The position numbers were made by a program, and so were the translations under genes. A DNA stretch of 64,000 bases from Rallus limicola. Taxonomy: Eukaryota; Chordata; Aves; Gruiformes; Rallidae. Of this stretch, positions 63,116 through 64,000 are shown in pieces; within the stretch, counting starts at the first letter, position 1, and each line of letters opens with the position of its first letter. A model generated the notes under the pieces. The model saw only the letters and a list, made by a program, of their open reading frames with translations. It searched no databases and had not been told where the DNA came from. The stretch covers positions 10,794,001 through 10,858,000 of the forward strand of contig JAKCOZ010000014.1 in NCBI GenBank assembly GCA_022605955.1, given 5' to 3'.

Positions 63116-64000
63116 AATAAATAAAATTAGAAACACCTGCCATAGTATTCCATTCAATCTCCAGGTAAATAGTCAAGCACTTAGATCTTGTGTATTAGCT
63201 CCTGCTAATGGACTCCCAGGCTTCTCAGCAAAGTCTGAAATACTTTCAGCAGACAAATATGTAACACTGTCCTTGTTCTTGCTACAAAATGAAAATTAAG
63301 ATATTAACTGACTCAGAACAATGTGTTCCACTAATTTTCATAACTGTTTAAATGTTCCATGAGATAGGATGATGCCCATCTTGCCACAGTTTTGGCAAAA
63401 CAGAAGATGTCTGTTTCATTACACTCCTGTCTGAGTTGGGTCTGGAAGCATGTTCAGCCTGGAGGTAGTTAATATTCCCATCTTTAGGAGTTCTTCCACT
63501 TATCATGTTGACAACAAATAAAATGAAGACTAGCAAAAAACACAGTGGGTTCAGAGATTTCCCATGGGCCAAATTAGTCAGGGATTCACTGAATTTCCTG
63601 CAAAGTTTATGTCTACACAAGGAGATGCATAACTTTTCAATTCTACTTTGCCTGCATGAGGATCAAGGTTGCAGGACACAAGATCTAAGGACAACAGAAC
63701 CTCCTTTTGCACACACAGCAGAAATTAAAAAAAAATAAATCTAAAGTTAGGAGGACTGTAAATCCATGAGCCATTGACACACAAGTGTTTGTTTCTGAGT
63801 GTCGCTGTCAAAAAAAACCTGCCAAGTTTTTCTTGTGGAGGATGTGTATGTAACACTTGTTATACTACAGGAGTGTTACTTAAAAAGACCTGTCTGAAAA
63901 TAGAGTGGGACTGCAAAAGACTAAAAAGAAAACAAGGAAAAGAAAGATGATTACTTTAGGGCAGCATCATATCAGCAGTGGGAGAAAAGGTTTAGTCAGA
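63116..64000. other. Non-coding, no recognisable feature
   Basis: AT-rich sequence to the end of the window. Two frames on opposite strands overlap (63348-63620 minus, 63505-63738 plus), a chance pattern. Nothing else seen. Confidence 0.6.

Noticed and set aside
62991..63299. 102-codon plus-strand frame
   Set aside because: It runs through the T18 tract, giving a poly-Phe stretch, and has no motif.
1..64000. CRISPR arrays, operons, phage or bacterial systems
   Set aside because: No regularly spaced repeats, no dense long frames and no ribosome-binding-site spacing. The repeat content is that of a bird chromosome.

Overview
This window looks like ordinary nuclear DNA from a bird, most likely a passerine or another neoavian. 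The identifiable interspersed repeats are CR1 LINE fragments ending in degenerate ATTCTGTG-type tails, one piece whose edge resembles a bird ERVL LTR, one further LTR-like block, and a few very old tRNA-derived SINE scraps. I saw no mammalian L1, Alu or B1 and no bacterial gene organisation. The DNA is AT-rich, poor in CpG and dense in stop codons. I did not count composition.

I found no gene I would defend. The open frames are short (the longest is 162 codons), overlap each other on both strands, lack recognisable domains and show no convincing splice or promoter context. Several are shadows of repeats. The window is best read as intergenic (gene desert) sequence or the inside of a very long intron. 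No rRNA, tRNA, CRISPR, CpG island or convincing exon was seen.

Layout: 1-9 kb is featureless apart from a CR1 tail (about 2760-3045), a CA/A-rich stretch, a double G-run at 7302-7318, an (AT)15 microsatellite and an internally deleted CR1 (about 8870-9232). From 9.2 to 21.3 kb there is nothing but low-complexity bits. From 21.36 to 22.03 kb there is an LTR-like block with a pyrimidine tract and AATAAA. From 22 to 34.4 kb there is nothing firm. From 34.4 to 38 kb there are an old SINE head, an old L3/CR1-type 3' end, the longest open frame and an inverted SINE core. Between 38 and 52.5 kb the landmarks are a 40-bp alternating pyrimidine-purine tract (42877-42916), a 13-bp perfect hairpin (45108-45136), a 10-mer tandem repeat and a 23-base C run. 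From 52.58 to 52.79 kb there is an ERVL-type LTR fragment. From 56.69 to 58.2 kb lies the largest element, a decayed CR1 with traces of endonuclease, reverse transcriptase and 3' end. The rest is featureless.

Repeat identities come from remembered family consensus sequences compared by eye, so boundaries are approximate (tens of bases). I found no novel biological system. The most informative signals are the internally deleted CR1 copies and a few structure-prone DNA tracts.
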